From: Bacteriovoracaceae bacterium
GTDB lineage: Bacteria; Bdellovibrionota; Bacteriovoracia; Bacteriovoracales; Bacteriovoracaceae
Reading direction: 5' to 3'
DNA length: 64,000 nt
Assembly: GCA_016786485.1 (NCBI GenBank)
Contig: JAEUWD010000002.1
Location: forward strand, 1 to 64,000
A model generated the notes under the pieces. The model worked only from the letters and a program-made list of their open reading frames with translations. It made no database searches and had not been told where the DNA came from. The position numbers were made by a program, and so were the translations under genes. Shown piece by piece: positions 50,700 to 59,467 of the stretch (positions within the stretch are counted from its first letter, which is position 1; each line of letters begins with the position of its first letter).

Positions 50700-52533
50700 T
50701 TTAATTGGAGTACAAGTAAGTTTGGCCAATGAAATCATTGGAGCAAACGAACTAGCGAATGATGCTCGAAAAATCATTCGTAATCTTGGTCTTAACTGCG
50801 GCCAGCCTCAAAACTATTCTCAATTCGTCAGTGAAGTGAAGTCCCTTGTGGGAGGGATAGGCAAGGTTGCAACAGAATTTTCACTTCAAGTTGGAATGAA
50901 AAAAGATTTCCCATCCGTGTGTCATGTTCTGACTCAAAATCAACTTAACTCCTACTCAGAGGGCACTCATAGCTCAAACTCTTCCCCATGTATCATGAGG
51001 AAGTTTGGGAAATGTCTTAAAAGAAAACATATCAAAAAACAAAGGCCAATGCCTTCTTACTGGTGGCCCAAGTATTTTATTGAAGTCACTGAAAAAGGTA
51101 ATGACCCCCATCAAGCCTTTGCTGGTGGAAATAATCTCCTTTTCACATTGAATCGAAGCCTCGCTGAAAATCTCTCTTCACTCATTGATGGAAATGGAGC
51201 TGTCACACTTACTTCTTATGTAATGGGTGGTTCCTCCCTTCTCTCAACAATTGGAGTAAAAACTGGCGAAGTAAATACCTCAGAACTAATGAAGGCCACT
51301 GCTCTCACTCCACTTGAAAAAATGAGATTTCGTGGTTCTCATGCAAAAACTCAAACAACCTATGATGTGAATATCTGGCCTGTAGCGAACTCAAAAACCC
51401 TGGCCAGTCACTTAACGGTTTGTGGGCCTGATCTTGTCCGCCAAGGCAAGCACCCTGGTGGTTACTCATGGTCAATGGAAGGAATACCCATGACCTGTCC
51501 TGTGGCCATGTCTAATGATGCCTTTGCTTATTGGGACACGGGAATGCTGGACTATATTGACCCAGAAATTGTCTCAGGTATGGTTCTGGCCAGTAATCCC
51601 CTATCTTGTGGAATCGCTCAGGCCAGCAAAGCCTTCTCAGAAATGGGATCTCAAAATGGGAACAAAATTGGCGACCAGAAGGCCATTTCAGGGCAGCTAT
51701 CATCAGTTGGGGGAAATGATCAGAAAAGTCTCCAAAACTGTTCCTGGCCAATCTTAGGCACTGCTGAGGCCATAGCGAAGAAGTCCCTTAGTCTTGCCAA
51801 CCTTAAAAAGTGGAAAGACCTTAAATGCACCCTCTGGGGAAGCATTGCACCACGGATTTCGGCCTCAACTTATGCTTCGGACTATTCTTTTGCCAATACT
51901 GCCCTCAAGTTCAAACTTCTCTCCCATGAAATGTTCGGTATTCCTCGTGGTGAACAAGAACGCTGGAGTCTTGCCTATCCTTGGGAAGGAAAAGGGTCTT
52001 CGGCTTCATCAGCTCTAGGAAGCCTAGCAAAACTCAAAGATTCATTGGGTAGTGGGAGCAATGAAGTCTTAAAACAAAATGGTATCGAGGTTAAAGGCGA
52101 TACCTCATCATCAAGTCGTTCAGAATCACTACTTATTTCAGGTAGCCCACTACTCGTTAATTCATCCATTACAGGTAAATACGTTCAAGATCGGATTGCC
52201 CAACACGGTAAAGAGTTTGCCTACATTGGAGCTATGACGGCAACTGGTTCGGCCCCTTTTTTAGCAGCAGAGCTTACTCGAATGAAATCGGCCCAACTCG
52301 GAAAAGGGAATGCTCTATCGGGAGATAGAAGAATCTATACTATCTGGGAAAAAGTCTCTTGTGTTGCTCAATCAACAAAAGTCACCGAACAAGTCAAACC
52401 TCTACCTTCAGTAACTTTCTATGACTCCTGCACAAGTGCTGTAAGGTTTGAAGTTTATAAATACGTTCAACTCAAACTCCTCAGACGAATTTGTAACTCG
52501 TTTGGAGAAACGGAGGGAAAGCCGTGGTTGTAA
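50668..52533 (+). CDS. TraU-like conjugation protein
   Basis: This 621-residue exported protein has a signal peptide (MRHLILHLLISLIGVQVSLA) and several cysteines. The segment KCTLWGSIAPRISASTYASD (about 385-405) resembles the WG-x-PR pattern of TraU, and MPSYWWPKYFIEVTEKG lies in the N-terminal half. It is longer than F TraU (330), so an extra or fused domain is likely. AAGGA precedes the ATG. Confidence 0.55.
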   Translation: MRHLILHLLISLIGVQVSLANEIIGANELANDARKIIRNLGLNCGQPQNYSQFVSEVKSLVGGIGKVATEFSLQVGMKKDFPSVCHVLTQNQLNSYSEGTHSSNSSPCIMRKFGKCLKRKHIKKQRPMPSYWWPKYFIEVTEKGNDPHQAFAGGNNLLFTLNRSLAENLSSLIDGNGAVTLTSYVMGGSSLLSTIGVKTGEVNTSELMKATALTPLEKMRFRGSHAKTQTTYDVNIWPVANSKTLASHLTVCGPDLVRQGKHPGGYSWSMEGIPMTCPVAMSNDAFAYWDTGMLDYIDPEIVSGMVLASNPLSCGIAQASKAFSEMGSQNGNKIGDQKAISGQLSSVGGNDQKSLQNCSWPILGTAEAIAKKSLSLANLKKWKDLKCTLWGSIAPRISASTYASDYSFANTALKFKLLSHEMFGIPRGEQERWSLAYPWEGKGSSASSALGSLAKLKDSLGSGSNEVLKQNGIEVKGDTSSSSRSESLLISGSPLLVNSSITGKYVQDRIAQHGKEFAYIGAMTATGSAPFLAAELTRMKSAQLGKGNALSGDRRIYTIWEKVSCVAQSTKVTEQVKPLPSVTFYDSCTSAVRFEVYKYVQLKLLRRICNSFGETEGKPWL

Positions 52534-53744
52534 AAAACTCGTATCTCACAATCGCTAAAGCGAATACTTCTGATGATGTGATCGAAAAGAAAGATTTTTT
52601 CTCTATGACTTGGAAGAAAATTTTTGCTGAGGCCAATGAGAATAAAGCCAGCGACATTCACGTTCAACAGTTTGAAAATTTCATCAGAGTAAAACTAAGA
52701 ATCCTTGGAGACTTGTGTATATCTCAAGAAATTACTGAAACAGAAGAAGTCCGAACAACGCTTATAAACCGACTTAAGGCCATCTGTCACTTTGAACTCA
52801 ATATCAATGATGAAGCTCAGGACAGATCATTTAGTCTTAAAGTCACTAACAGTCGCTATCGCGGAGTGGTGACTCCAGGAATATTTGGAGAGAATTTTGT
52901 CTTCCGTATTATCCGAGAAGAAGAACTTCCGACAATCAAGAATTGCCTCCTTCCTCCGCAGATAGAAAAAGACCTCCTCTATGCCATAAATCGCAAGCAA
53001 GGTTTTATCTGTATCACAGGCCCAACAGGGTCAGGAAAAAGTACGACTCTTCAAGCAACCCTAATGGAGATTGCAAGAATTAAGAAAAATGTCATCACCA
53101 TTGAAGATCCCGTAGAGAGAATTATACCTGATACTGTTCAGCAGCAGATTTCTCACAAGCTCACTTGGTCTAAGGCCATTAAAGCGGCCATGAGACAAGA
53201 TCCTGATGTGATTTTGATTGGAGAGATTCGAGATAGAGAATCGGCTTCCCTCGCTCTTGAAGCCGCTCAAACAGGCCATCTCGTTTTATCTACCCTTCAT
53301 ACCAATGATGTATCAGGAATTGTTGATCGACTCATAGGACTAGGAGTTGATCGAAAATTGATTGCAGACAATCTTCTTTTTATTTCTGCTCAAAGACTTG
53401 TTCAAAAAATTTGTTCCTCGTGCAGACAACCGAACAAACTTGGAGGTTACGATCAAGGTCATGGCTGCTCTCAATGTGAAACCTCAAAGATTAAAGGAAT
53501 CATCGGGAGACAACCTATAGTTGAATACTCACTTCACCCAGACCCAAAAAGTATTCTCAATTTCAACAAGCAGGAATTTAAGCAGACTCAATTAAAAACA
53601 AGTCTCTATTCAGAAGCCTTAAGACTTTCACAAGAAGGGATTATTTCTACTGATGAAGCAAATCAATGGGAAGAAAAAGACTTATGGGAAACAAAACAAA
53701 ACCCACGCCAAAATCAAGAAGCTGGACAACTAAGCATACAGTAA
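52524..53744 (+). CDS. GspE/PilB-type secretion ATPase in the conjugation operon
   Basis: This 406-residue ATPase has an N-terminal NDI-type domain (ASDIHVQQFENFIRVKLRI), Walker A ITGPTGSGKSTTL (about 175-187), the Asp box ITIEDPVERI, Walker B DPDVILIGEIRD and the His box TGHLVLSTLHTND. A tetracysteine motif follows (CSSCRQP...CSQCET). These are marks of type II secretion/type IV pilus ATPases. F-type transfer systems normally have no such ATPase. The GTG start has GGAGG upstream and overlaps the TraU-like gene. Confidence 0.85.
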   Translation: MVVKNSYLTIAKANTSDDVIEKKDFFSMTWKKIFAEANENKASDIHVQQFENFIRVKLRILGDLCISQEITETEEVRTTLINRLKAICHFELNINDEAQDRSFSLKVTNSRYRGVVTPGIFGENFVFRIIREEELPTIKNCLLPPQIEKDLLYAINRKQGFICITGPTGSGKSTTLQATLMEIARIKKNVITIEDPVERIIPDTVQQQISHKLTWSKAIKAAMRQDPDVILIGEIRDRESASLALEAAQTGHLVLSTLHTNDVSGIVDRLIGLGVDRKLIADNLLFISAQRLVQKICSSCRQPNKLGGYDQGHGCSQCETSKIKGIIGRQPIVEYSLHPDPKSILNFNKQEFKQTQLKTSLYSEALRLSQEGIISTDEANQWEEKDLWETKQNPRQNQEAGQLSIQ

Positions 53745-56338
53745 TCTTCTCATTACTCATTGCTATCATTTGTCTTATCTATAAAAATCCTTTTTTAGGA
53801 AAGGAATATTTATCTCTTATTTATAATTGCCCACTCCAGACCCTATGGAACACCATTCTCATTTACATAGCGGTTTATGCGTTCATTAAAGTCTGGGTTC
53901 TCCCTGTTTGGAGATTCATTTTTGCCGACACTCAAAAACTTGGACAGAAAATTGAGTGGTATAACGAAAACTTTAAACATCTCACTCCTGACACAAAAGA
54001 ATTATTCATACAAAGATGGAGTATTATTCTAGTTCTAAGTCTTTTCTTATATTTTCTAAGCCTTCTTCCATTCACCCTATTTCAGAAATACTTTTTGAGT
54101 TTTTCCACTCCGTACTCTTGGTCTCAAGAGGCTATACATATCCGCTATACGGTTTCTCTTATATGGATAAAAGCTCTAAAACATCTTTCTCTTTTAACGA
54201 TCTATTTTTGGATAATTTCACTCTTTGAAGGTCGCTCTCGTATCATTGCCAGGCTCTTAACAAAGTATGATTCCTACAAAGACTCAATTGCATGGAAAGT
54301 TCCTCTACCTGAAATTCCTTGGGATAAATATTCCCCCACATTAGAACTATGCCTCTTTAGTCAATTCATCACCAAGGTGGGAGAACCTGCGACTCAAGAA
54401 ACATCTTACGAAAAATGGATTCCAAGAAAAGAGGCCGGACTGGTCACAAATACTCTTGGTATTGCCCCAACAGGAGGTGGTAAAACATCGTCGTTAATTA
54501 AACCGACCATTGAGCAAGCTATCCTCTGGCAAAATGATAGACCAGAATTAAAAGCAAGTGTGGCCGTTTACGATCCGAAGGGAGAACTTACCGAATATGC
54601 TGTAGAAATAGCGAAAAAGGCCAACAGGGAGAATGATCTTTGTGTTCTCTCACTTAAAAGCCTCAACAACATCAACCCTCTTCAAGTGAATAATATCTGG
54701 GATGGTCAAACATCTTGGCGAATATCTGGATGGATTATTTCGGCGTGGCAGAACTTCCAAGGAAAATCCTCACCTGAACCATATTGGGAAAATCAAAACT
54801 ACCTACTTGTAAGAAATCTACTCGTTCTTCTCTACCTTGATAAAGGAAATAACGTAGGGATGTATGACATCTCTAAGATGCTAGGCCCGTCTTCAACTGG
54901 TTGTTTCATAAAGCAAGACAAAACAAAAACTCTGACAGAGTTTGGAACATGGGTCTTTAAGGCCTATATCATGACTCTCTTGGCGAAGTCAGAAGAAGAA
55001 GCAATCTCCGACCTCATTGATGAATATGAACTTAAACCCATAAAACTTTCTCAAATGACATCTGAAATTTTTAAAGACACTGAAAAAAGACTAGAGCAAT
55101 GGAAGGAAACCTATCAATCCCAAAGGAAGATGTACCATCAAAATACAAGCATTGAGCTAAGAGAGATTTTAAATAAAGGCGAACAAGCTAAAGGCCAACA
55201 AGACCTTTTGAAATGTCGTCATGATTATCTCGAAAAATTAAAAGAATTGGTCAATAAAGACATGGCAGAAAAGTTTAAAGATAAAAAGATGGAACCACAA
55301 GATTTTGCCAAGACCCATCTCATTCAGTCAGCTCAAGAATTAAAAGAAAAACTTGAGGCCGATCTTAAAGAAGAAATCCCAAGAGAGACTGCCTTCCAAA
55401 TAATTAAAGATGCTTGTGAGTGGTTGATCAAAACTTGGAGCCAAATGCCTCCTGAGAATAGAGCAAACATCGTTTCTAACATGGAACCTTTTCTCAAGAT
55501 GTTCGAGACTCCAGAAGTGCGACGATCATTGTCTCCTTCCACTCCCCAGATTAATTTCGATCAGATCATAACTGAAGGTTCTATCGTTATTCCAAGTTTT
55601 CCAGGAATTGAAATCGGTGATTCTCTTGCTGATGCCATTGTCACTCTCATAAAGGCAAGATGGCAGTATGCAGTTCTTTCTAACCCTCAATCGAATAGAG
55701 TGAAATTTCAGATTGTGGATGAAGCTCAGAGGGTGATTACTTTCGGAGAAGGTCGAAACGCAGGAGATTTTGAGTATCTTGAACTTTCACGAAGTTTTGG
55801 CGGCATCACTCTTATGACAACTCAATCCATTTCTGCTTTAAGGGCCAAAGCACCACGCGAAGCAGATTGGGAGAAAATTCATGGGGTCATAAGATCTATT
55901 ATTTGCTTTGCCACAAACGACAGTAAAACCATTCGATTCATTCAGGACATTGCAGGGAAAAGGGTAAAAGAAAGAGTCTCTAAGACCGTTCTCGAAGGGG
56001 CCAATGCCCCAGAGCTTGATATGATTTCAGAGAAGTATAAAGGTGATTCATCTCTAAGCGTTTCTTTTACGACATCTCAGTCATTAGAAGACTTTATTCA
56101 ATCAAGCGACATTCAAGGAGCAAAGGCCTTTACTGGAATAGCTATCCTCTTTGATGGACTTAAATCTGAGATTATCAAGGTTGCCTTCAAACCCACCTTC
56201 TGGCCGGACAGGAGAGATAAGTGGGCCCTTATGGAAAAACTTCTCTTTCAAAGCAACAACAGGGACTCTAAAAAATATCCTCTACAAACTAATGCTATTG
56301 AAAATTTGTTCCCTCAACACGAACCAAAGGAGGCCTAG
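53684..56338 (+). CDS. VirD4/TraD-type coupling protein
   Basis: This protein of about 884 residues has N-terminal membrane helices (about 20-40, 55-75, 110-190) and a cytoplasmic ATPase with LGIAPTGGGKTSSL (Walker A) and KFQIVDEAQRVITFGEG plus the LMTTQSISAL motif near the C-terminus. A charged helical insertion (about 430-580) lies between the two. It links the relaxase-DNA complex to the channel. An ATG at 53666 is open as well. The gene overlaps the GspE-type gene by 61 bp. Confidence 0.85.
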   Translation: MGNKTKPTPKSRSWTTKHTVIFSLLIAIICLIYKNPFLGKEYLSLIYNCPLQTLWNTILIYIAVYAFIKVWVLPVWRFIFADTQKLGQKIEWYNENFKHLTPDTKELFIQRWSIILVLSLFLYFLSLLPFTLFQKYFLSFSTPYSWSQEAIHIRYTVSLIWIKALKHLSLLTIYFWIISLFEGRSRIIARLLTKYDSYKDSIAWKVPLPEIPWDKYSPTLELCLFSQFITKVGEPATQETSYEKWIPRKEAGLVTNTLGIAPTGGGKTSSLIKPTIEQAILWQNDRPELKASVAVYDPKGELTEYAVEIAKKANRENDLCVLSLKSLNNINPLQVNNIWDGQTSWRISGWIISAWQNFQGKSSPEPYWENQNYLLVRNLLVLLYLDKGNNVGMYDISKMLGPSSTGCFIKQDKTKTLTEFGTWVFKAYIMTLLAKSEEEAISDLIDEYELKPIKLSQMTSEIFKDTEKRLEQWKETYQSQRKMYHQNTSIELREILNKGEQAKGQQDLLKCRHDYLEKLKELVNKDMAEKFKDKKMEPQDFAKTHLIQSAQELKEKLEADLKEEIPRETAFQIIKDACEWLIKTWSQMPPENRANIVSNMEPFLKMFETPEVRRSLSPSTPQINFDQIITEGSIVIPSFPGIEIGDSLADAIVTLIKARWQYAVLSNPQSNRVKFQIVDEAQRVITFGEGRNAGDFEYLELSRSFGGITLMTTQSISALRAKAPREADWEKIHGVIRSIICFATNDSKTIRFIQDIAGKRVKERVSKTVLEGANAPELDMISEKYKGDSSLSVSFTTSQSLEDFIQSSDIQGAKAFTGIAILFDGLKSEIIKVAFKPTFWPDRRDKWALMEKLLFQSNNRDSKKYPLQTNAIENLFPQHEPKEA

Positions 56339-56341
56339 TAG

Positions 56342-58657
56342 ATGAACCTACAAAACATCAATAGACAGATTCTTAAAGTAGAACAAACAAATTCTCAAGA
56401 TAACAATCTTGAACAAAAACTAGCAAGAGAGTTATTCAAGTCACAGCATGAAAAAAAGCTTAGACCTCAAGAAAAAGCTGACCTTCTAACGCTAAGATTG
56501 TCTCCGGATGCCGAAAAACACTTTTCTCCTGAACGAATCAAACATCTCCGCACCCTAGAACATCTCGTAACCAATGAAGAGCTGCTAAGTTCCATTATTC
56601 CAAACAAACACTATTTTTTTCTTTCTGAACTACGAGAGAAAAAACTTCGCTCAGAAGAATCCATTCTCGATTGGGCAAAAGGATACGGTCTAAATAAGAA
56701 GGATGTTCAGAATCTAAGAGAGCAAGGATTTGTTGATTATCTTGACGACTATGAAGAATATTCCAAAGAAAATCTAATAAGAAGAGGATTTCTTAGTTCT
56801 CTAACTGAATCTCAAAAGTCACTTCTTAAATCTCTATCAGGGACAGAAGCAATATTGGATGCTCAAAATCCCGAATTAATAAAACTAAAGAACAAAGGAC
56901 ATCTGGATATTCTGACACAAAGTGAGCAGAGCTTCTTAAAAAATGGAGCAAACATTGAAAAACTCAGCAACTATAATCTTTCTCTTCCTGATTATTTCCG
57001 ACTAAAAAAACGTATTGAGTTCCATACAAAAGGAGAAGTGAAATTTGTCGATGATTCAGAACTTACCATTAAAGAAAAAGAATTTATCACAAGCTTCATG
57101 GCGACTGGTTCTAAAGAAAGTATAGAGTTCAGCAAAGACCATGCTCAAAAACTCATTCAGAGAGTTGAAAAGTTCACAGGTAAAGAGATTAAAAATATTG
57201 ATTACACTGTTTCTGTCAATCTTAGTGATATTCACGATATTACCGCAAAAGTTTTTTACCGTGAAAGTTCTCCTATTCTCTCTTTTCGAGAAAAGCTCAT
57301 CCTTGATTATGATCTTTATACTTCATCAAAAGATGCCTCTATCTATCTGAGAGGACAGGCCAATGAACATCTTTCAAAAAGAGAATTTGATCGCTATACC
57401 GAAATCCTGGCATCGAAAGACCTTTCTTTCCTTAAATTTATACCAAACAACGCTCAATTAGCCTTTTTGCGAAGAATTCATGGTCGAAATGCTGACCAAG
57501 AACTTGCTATGAAAATAGGAAAAGATGATTTTGGCCTGGATAAAGATGCCGTTTACCATATCTTATTAAACCAATTTACTTCCACTCAAAATGGTTTTTA
57601 TAAAAACGAATGGATCGAGCCAAAATCAATTGAAAATGCAAGAATTTGGCAGGCAACCCTGGAACGATACTCTTTTGAAGATTCTATAAAAATTCTTTCA
57701 GCACTTAAAATTGAAGAACCAAGCTTATCATTAAAACTACTGTTAAAAGATAATTATCTCATCTATCCACAACAAAAGATTGAAGACTTCAATTTATTTC
57801 TCAAGGTTCACTTCAAAGAACCTTTGTCGATGTCTGAAACTGCTAGGCTCACTCACCTAAGAGAGAATGGCGTTCACCCTGAACTTAACTACTCCTTCTT
57901 ATCAGAAGACCATGCTTCGTGGAATATGAAAGCGGCAAAGAAGCAGGCCTTCATTCAGTATTTTACGAAAAGATACCAGGTAGATATAAAAGTCTTAGAT
58001 TTTATCAATAAATTTAAACAGGTCACTCACGAACAACTTCTTAAGCTTGGGTTATCTGAAGGTGAAATTGATAGATACGTTCGAGGGATTGCCAATGATG
58101 ACATTCCATTTGGCGGAAAGCTTCTGAATCGTCATACACTTAATACTCCTAAAGGAAATATCATTTACTATTCTATTCAACATCAAGGAATAGTCTCTGG
58201 CAGGAGCCTCCTTGAAACTCGGATAGGAAAAGAATTTATTGCTCAAAGGCCTCAACAGCGTCAGGATCTTCTTTTCCATGACCTCAAGGTTGTTGATTGT
58301 GTCCTTCTTGTCAAAAAAGAACTTGAAGAGAAAGGCTATAAAATTCTCGAAGTGAAAAATGAATCTTCTCAATATTCAGATGCAAAAGCTGGAAAAGATA
58401 ATAACTGGAGAAAAGATGGGCCAAGTTTTATGGATGCTGTTCTGATTGTAGAAGAACCCATTGCTGAAGCTCTTTCTATCTCAGGAGGAGGTACAAGCAC
58501 AATTGCAGTCGAATATGGAAATTACACGAATGAAAGGATGATGAGTAAAATTGAAAACTCTAACTTTGATCAAGCTTTTGTTTTCTCTAACCAGACCTTT
58601 CAACAGAAGTATTCCAATCTCAACATAACAAAAAATGTTATTTTCAGGTCAATTTGA
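56342..58657 (+). CDS. Putative relaxase with a Replic_Relax/MOBC-like C-terminus
   Basis: This 771-residue soluble protein has a long helical N-terminal part with repeated leucine-rich segments (about 20-480). A winged-helix-like section follows (about 535-625, VLDFINKFKQVTHEQLLKLG). The C-terminus has HDLKVVDCVLLVKKELEEKG, then SFMDAVLIVEE and IAVEYGNYT (about 640-730), the pattern of the replication-relaxation family (CloDF13 MobC) with a restriction-nuclease-like core (D...E-x). GGAGG precedes the ATG. No classical relaxase is seen in the window, so this is the best candidate to nick oriT. Confidence 0.6.
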   Translation: MNLQNINRQILKVEQTNSQDNNLEQKLARELFKSQHEKKLRPQEKADLLTLRLSPDAEKHFSPERIKHLRTLEHLVTNEELLSSIIPNKHYFFLSELREKKLRSEESILDWAKGYGLNKKDVQNLREQGFVDYLDDYEEYSKENLIRRGFLSSLTESQKSLLKSLSGTEAILDAQNPELIKLKNKGHLDILTQSEQSFLKNGANIEKLSNYNLSLPDYFRLKKRIEFHTKGEVKFVDDSELTIKEKEFITSFMATGSKESIEFSKDHAQKLIQRVEKFTGKEIKNIDYTVSVNLSDIHDITAKVFYRESSPILSFREKLILDYDLYTSSKDASIYLRGQANEHLSKREFDRYTEILASKDLSFLKFIPNNAQLAFLRRIHGRNADQELAMKIGKDDFGLDKDAVYHILLNQFTSTQNGFYKNEWIEPKSIENARIWQATLERYSFEDSIKILSALKIEEPSLSLKLLLKDNYLIYPQQKIEDFNLFLKVHFKEPLSMSETARLTHLRENGVHPELNYSFLSEDHASWNMKAAKKQAFIQYFTKRYQVDIKVLDFINKFKQVTHEQLLKLGLSEGEIDRYVRGIANDDIPFGGKLLNRHTLNTPKGNIIYYSIQHQGIVSGRSLLETRIGKEFIAQRPQQRQDLLFHDLKVVDCVLLVKKELEEKGYKILEVKNESSQYSDAKAGKDNNWRKDGPSFMDAVLIVEEPIAEALSISGGGTSTIAVEYGNYTNERMMSKIENSNFDQAFVFSNQTFQQKYSNLNITKNVIFRSI

Positions 58658-58659
58658 AT

Positions 58660-58692
58660 TTGGGCCAGGTAGATCATCCTACTCTGGCCCAA
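58660..58692. terminator. Terminator at the end of the conjugation operon
   Basis: TTGGGCCAG (58660-58668) and CTGGCCCAA (58684-58692) form a strong stem with an inner GTAG/CTAC extension, followed by TTATTTTATT on the plus strand. It sits between two converging genes. Confidence 0.85.
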
Positions 58693-58697
58693 TTATT

Positions 58698-58958
58698 TTA
58701 TTGTTCAGTTGAATTACGTTTACGTCCTCGTCTAGCACCTTTCCCTGAAGCTAAAAACTCATTGAACCCTTCAACCTGTCCAGTAGCTTTCATAAGCTCC
58801 TCAAAAATATCTTCTTCGGCAATTAACTCATCCGTAGCCTTGTCTTTATTAATGAACTCCACAAGTTTAGAGAATTTTTCAAAATCTGCTAGGTAAACTT
58901 TGAAAGTTAATTCTTTGGGTTGATGTTTTGCTTTAAGCTCTAAAAAATTTAACTCCAT
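58698..58958 (-). CDS. Small basic-tailed protein beside the excision promoter
   Basis: This 86-residue acidic/helical protein (FKVYLADFEKFSKLVEFINK, EDIFEELMKATGQVEGF) ends in a basic tail (GKGARRGRKRNSTEQ). GGAG precedes the ATG. It is divergent from the excisionase-like gene, and the paired activator sites at 58981-59017 begin 23 bp from its start, just as the other pair lies 23 bp from the NtrC-type gene. A DNA-binding or modulator role is possible; no family is recognised. Confidence 0.5.
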   Translation of the reverse strand: MELNFLELKAKHQPKELTFKVYLADFEKFSKLVEFINKDKATDELIAEEDIFEELMKATGQVEGFNEFLASGKGARRGRKRNSTEQ

Positions 58959-58980
58959 CTTGTTTTCTCCTCTTCAAATA

Positions 58981-59017
58981 CTTTCTTTGCGAAAGTGTTA
59001 GTGTTTCGCATAGAAAG
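58981..59017. promoter_or_regulatory. Paired upstream activator sites of the excision/integration genes
   Basis: CTTTCTTTGCGAAAG (58981-58995) and GTTTCGCATAGAAAG (59003-59017, the inverted form with one mismatch) have centres 22 bp apart. They lie 135 and 113 bp before the GG of the -24 box at 59123. Sequence, spacing and distance match the pair at 39118-39155. Confidence 0.7.
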
Positions 59018-59120
59018 TTTGTTTTTTTACATTGCTACCCATTCTTTTCTTTTCAATTCATTTTTCATCTAATTTTTCATCACTTACAAACGCCTTTCCT
59101 TTCAGAAACTTACACGCTCA

Positions 59121-59137
59121 TTGGCATCTCCTTTGTA
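59121..59137 (+). promoter_or_regulatory. Sigma-54 (-24/-12) promoter of the excisionase-integrase genes
   Basis: TTGGCATCTCCTTTGTA has a good -24 box (TTGGCA) and a -12 box TTTGT, with GG and GT 10 bases apart (GT instead of GC). It lies about 50 bp before the excisionase-like start. Confidence 0.55.
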
Positions 59138-59187
59138 ATAGTTCTCTTGTGACTTTTTTATTTTTTGAAAAATCACAAGGAGTAATT

Positions 59188-59421
59188 TTGGAAATGACAT
59201 TGCAACCAGAAGGCCAACAAGAAGAGTATTTAGACATCAATCAAGCAGCTCAATTTTTGAATGTGAAAGTTTCAAAAATAAGGAGAGAAGTTTTTCTTAA
59301 GAGAATTAAGCACTACAAGTTCGGGGCCTTGCTCCGATTCAAGAAAATCCATCTTGTCGAATGGGTAAACTCGCAATTTCAAGAAGCTAGAAACTCGGTG
59401 ACCAGGTATCAAATCCAGTAA
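59188..59421 (+). CDS. Excisionase-like MerR/HTH_17 DNA-binding protein
   Basis: The TTG at 59188 has AAGGAG five bases upstream (ATG 59194 is the alternative) and gives about 77 residues. EYLDINQAAQFLNVKVSKIR then REVFLKRIKHYKFGALLRF is the winged-helix pattern of excisionases. The frame is open further upstream, but that part overlaps the promoter and has no start signal. It precedes the integrase gene by about 45 bp and probably directs excision. Confidence 0.75.
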   Translation: MEMTLQPEGQQEEYLDINQAAQFLNVKVSKIRREVFLKRIKHYKFGALLRFKKIHLVEWVNSQFQEARNSVTRYQIQ

Positions 59422-59467
59422 GATTGTGTTAGAATGGCCCCAAGCTGTTCTTTGACAATTAAATAGG

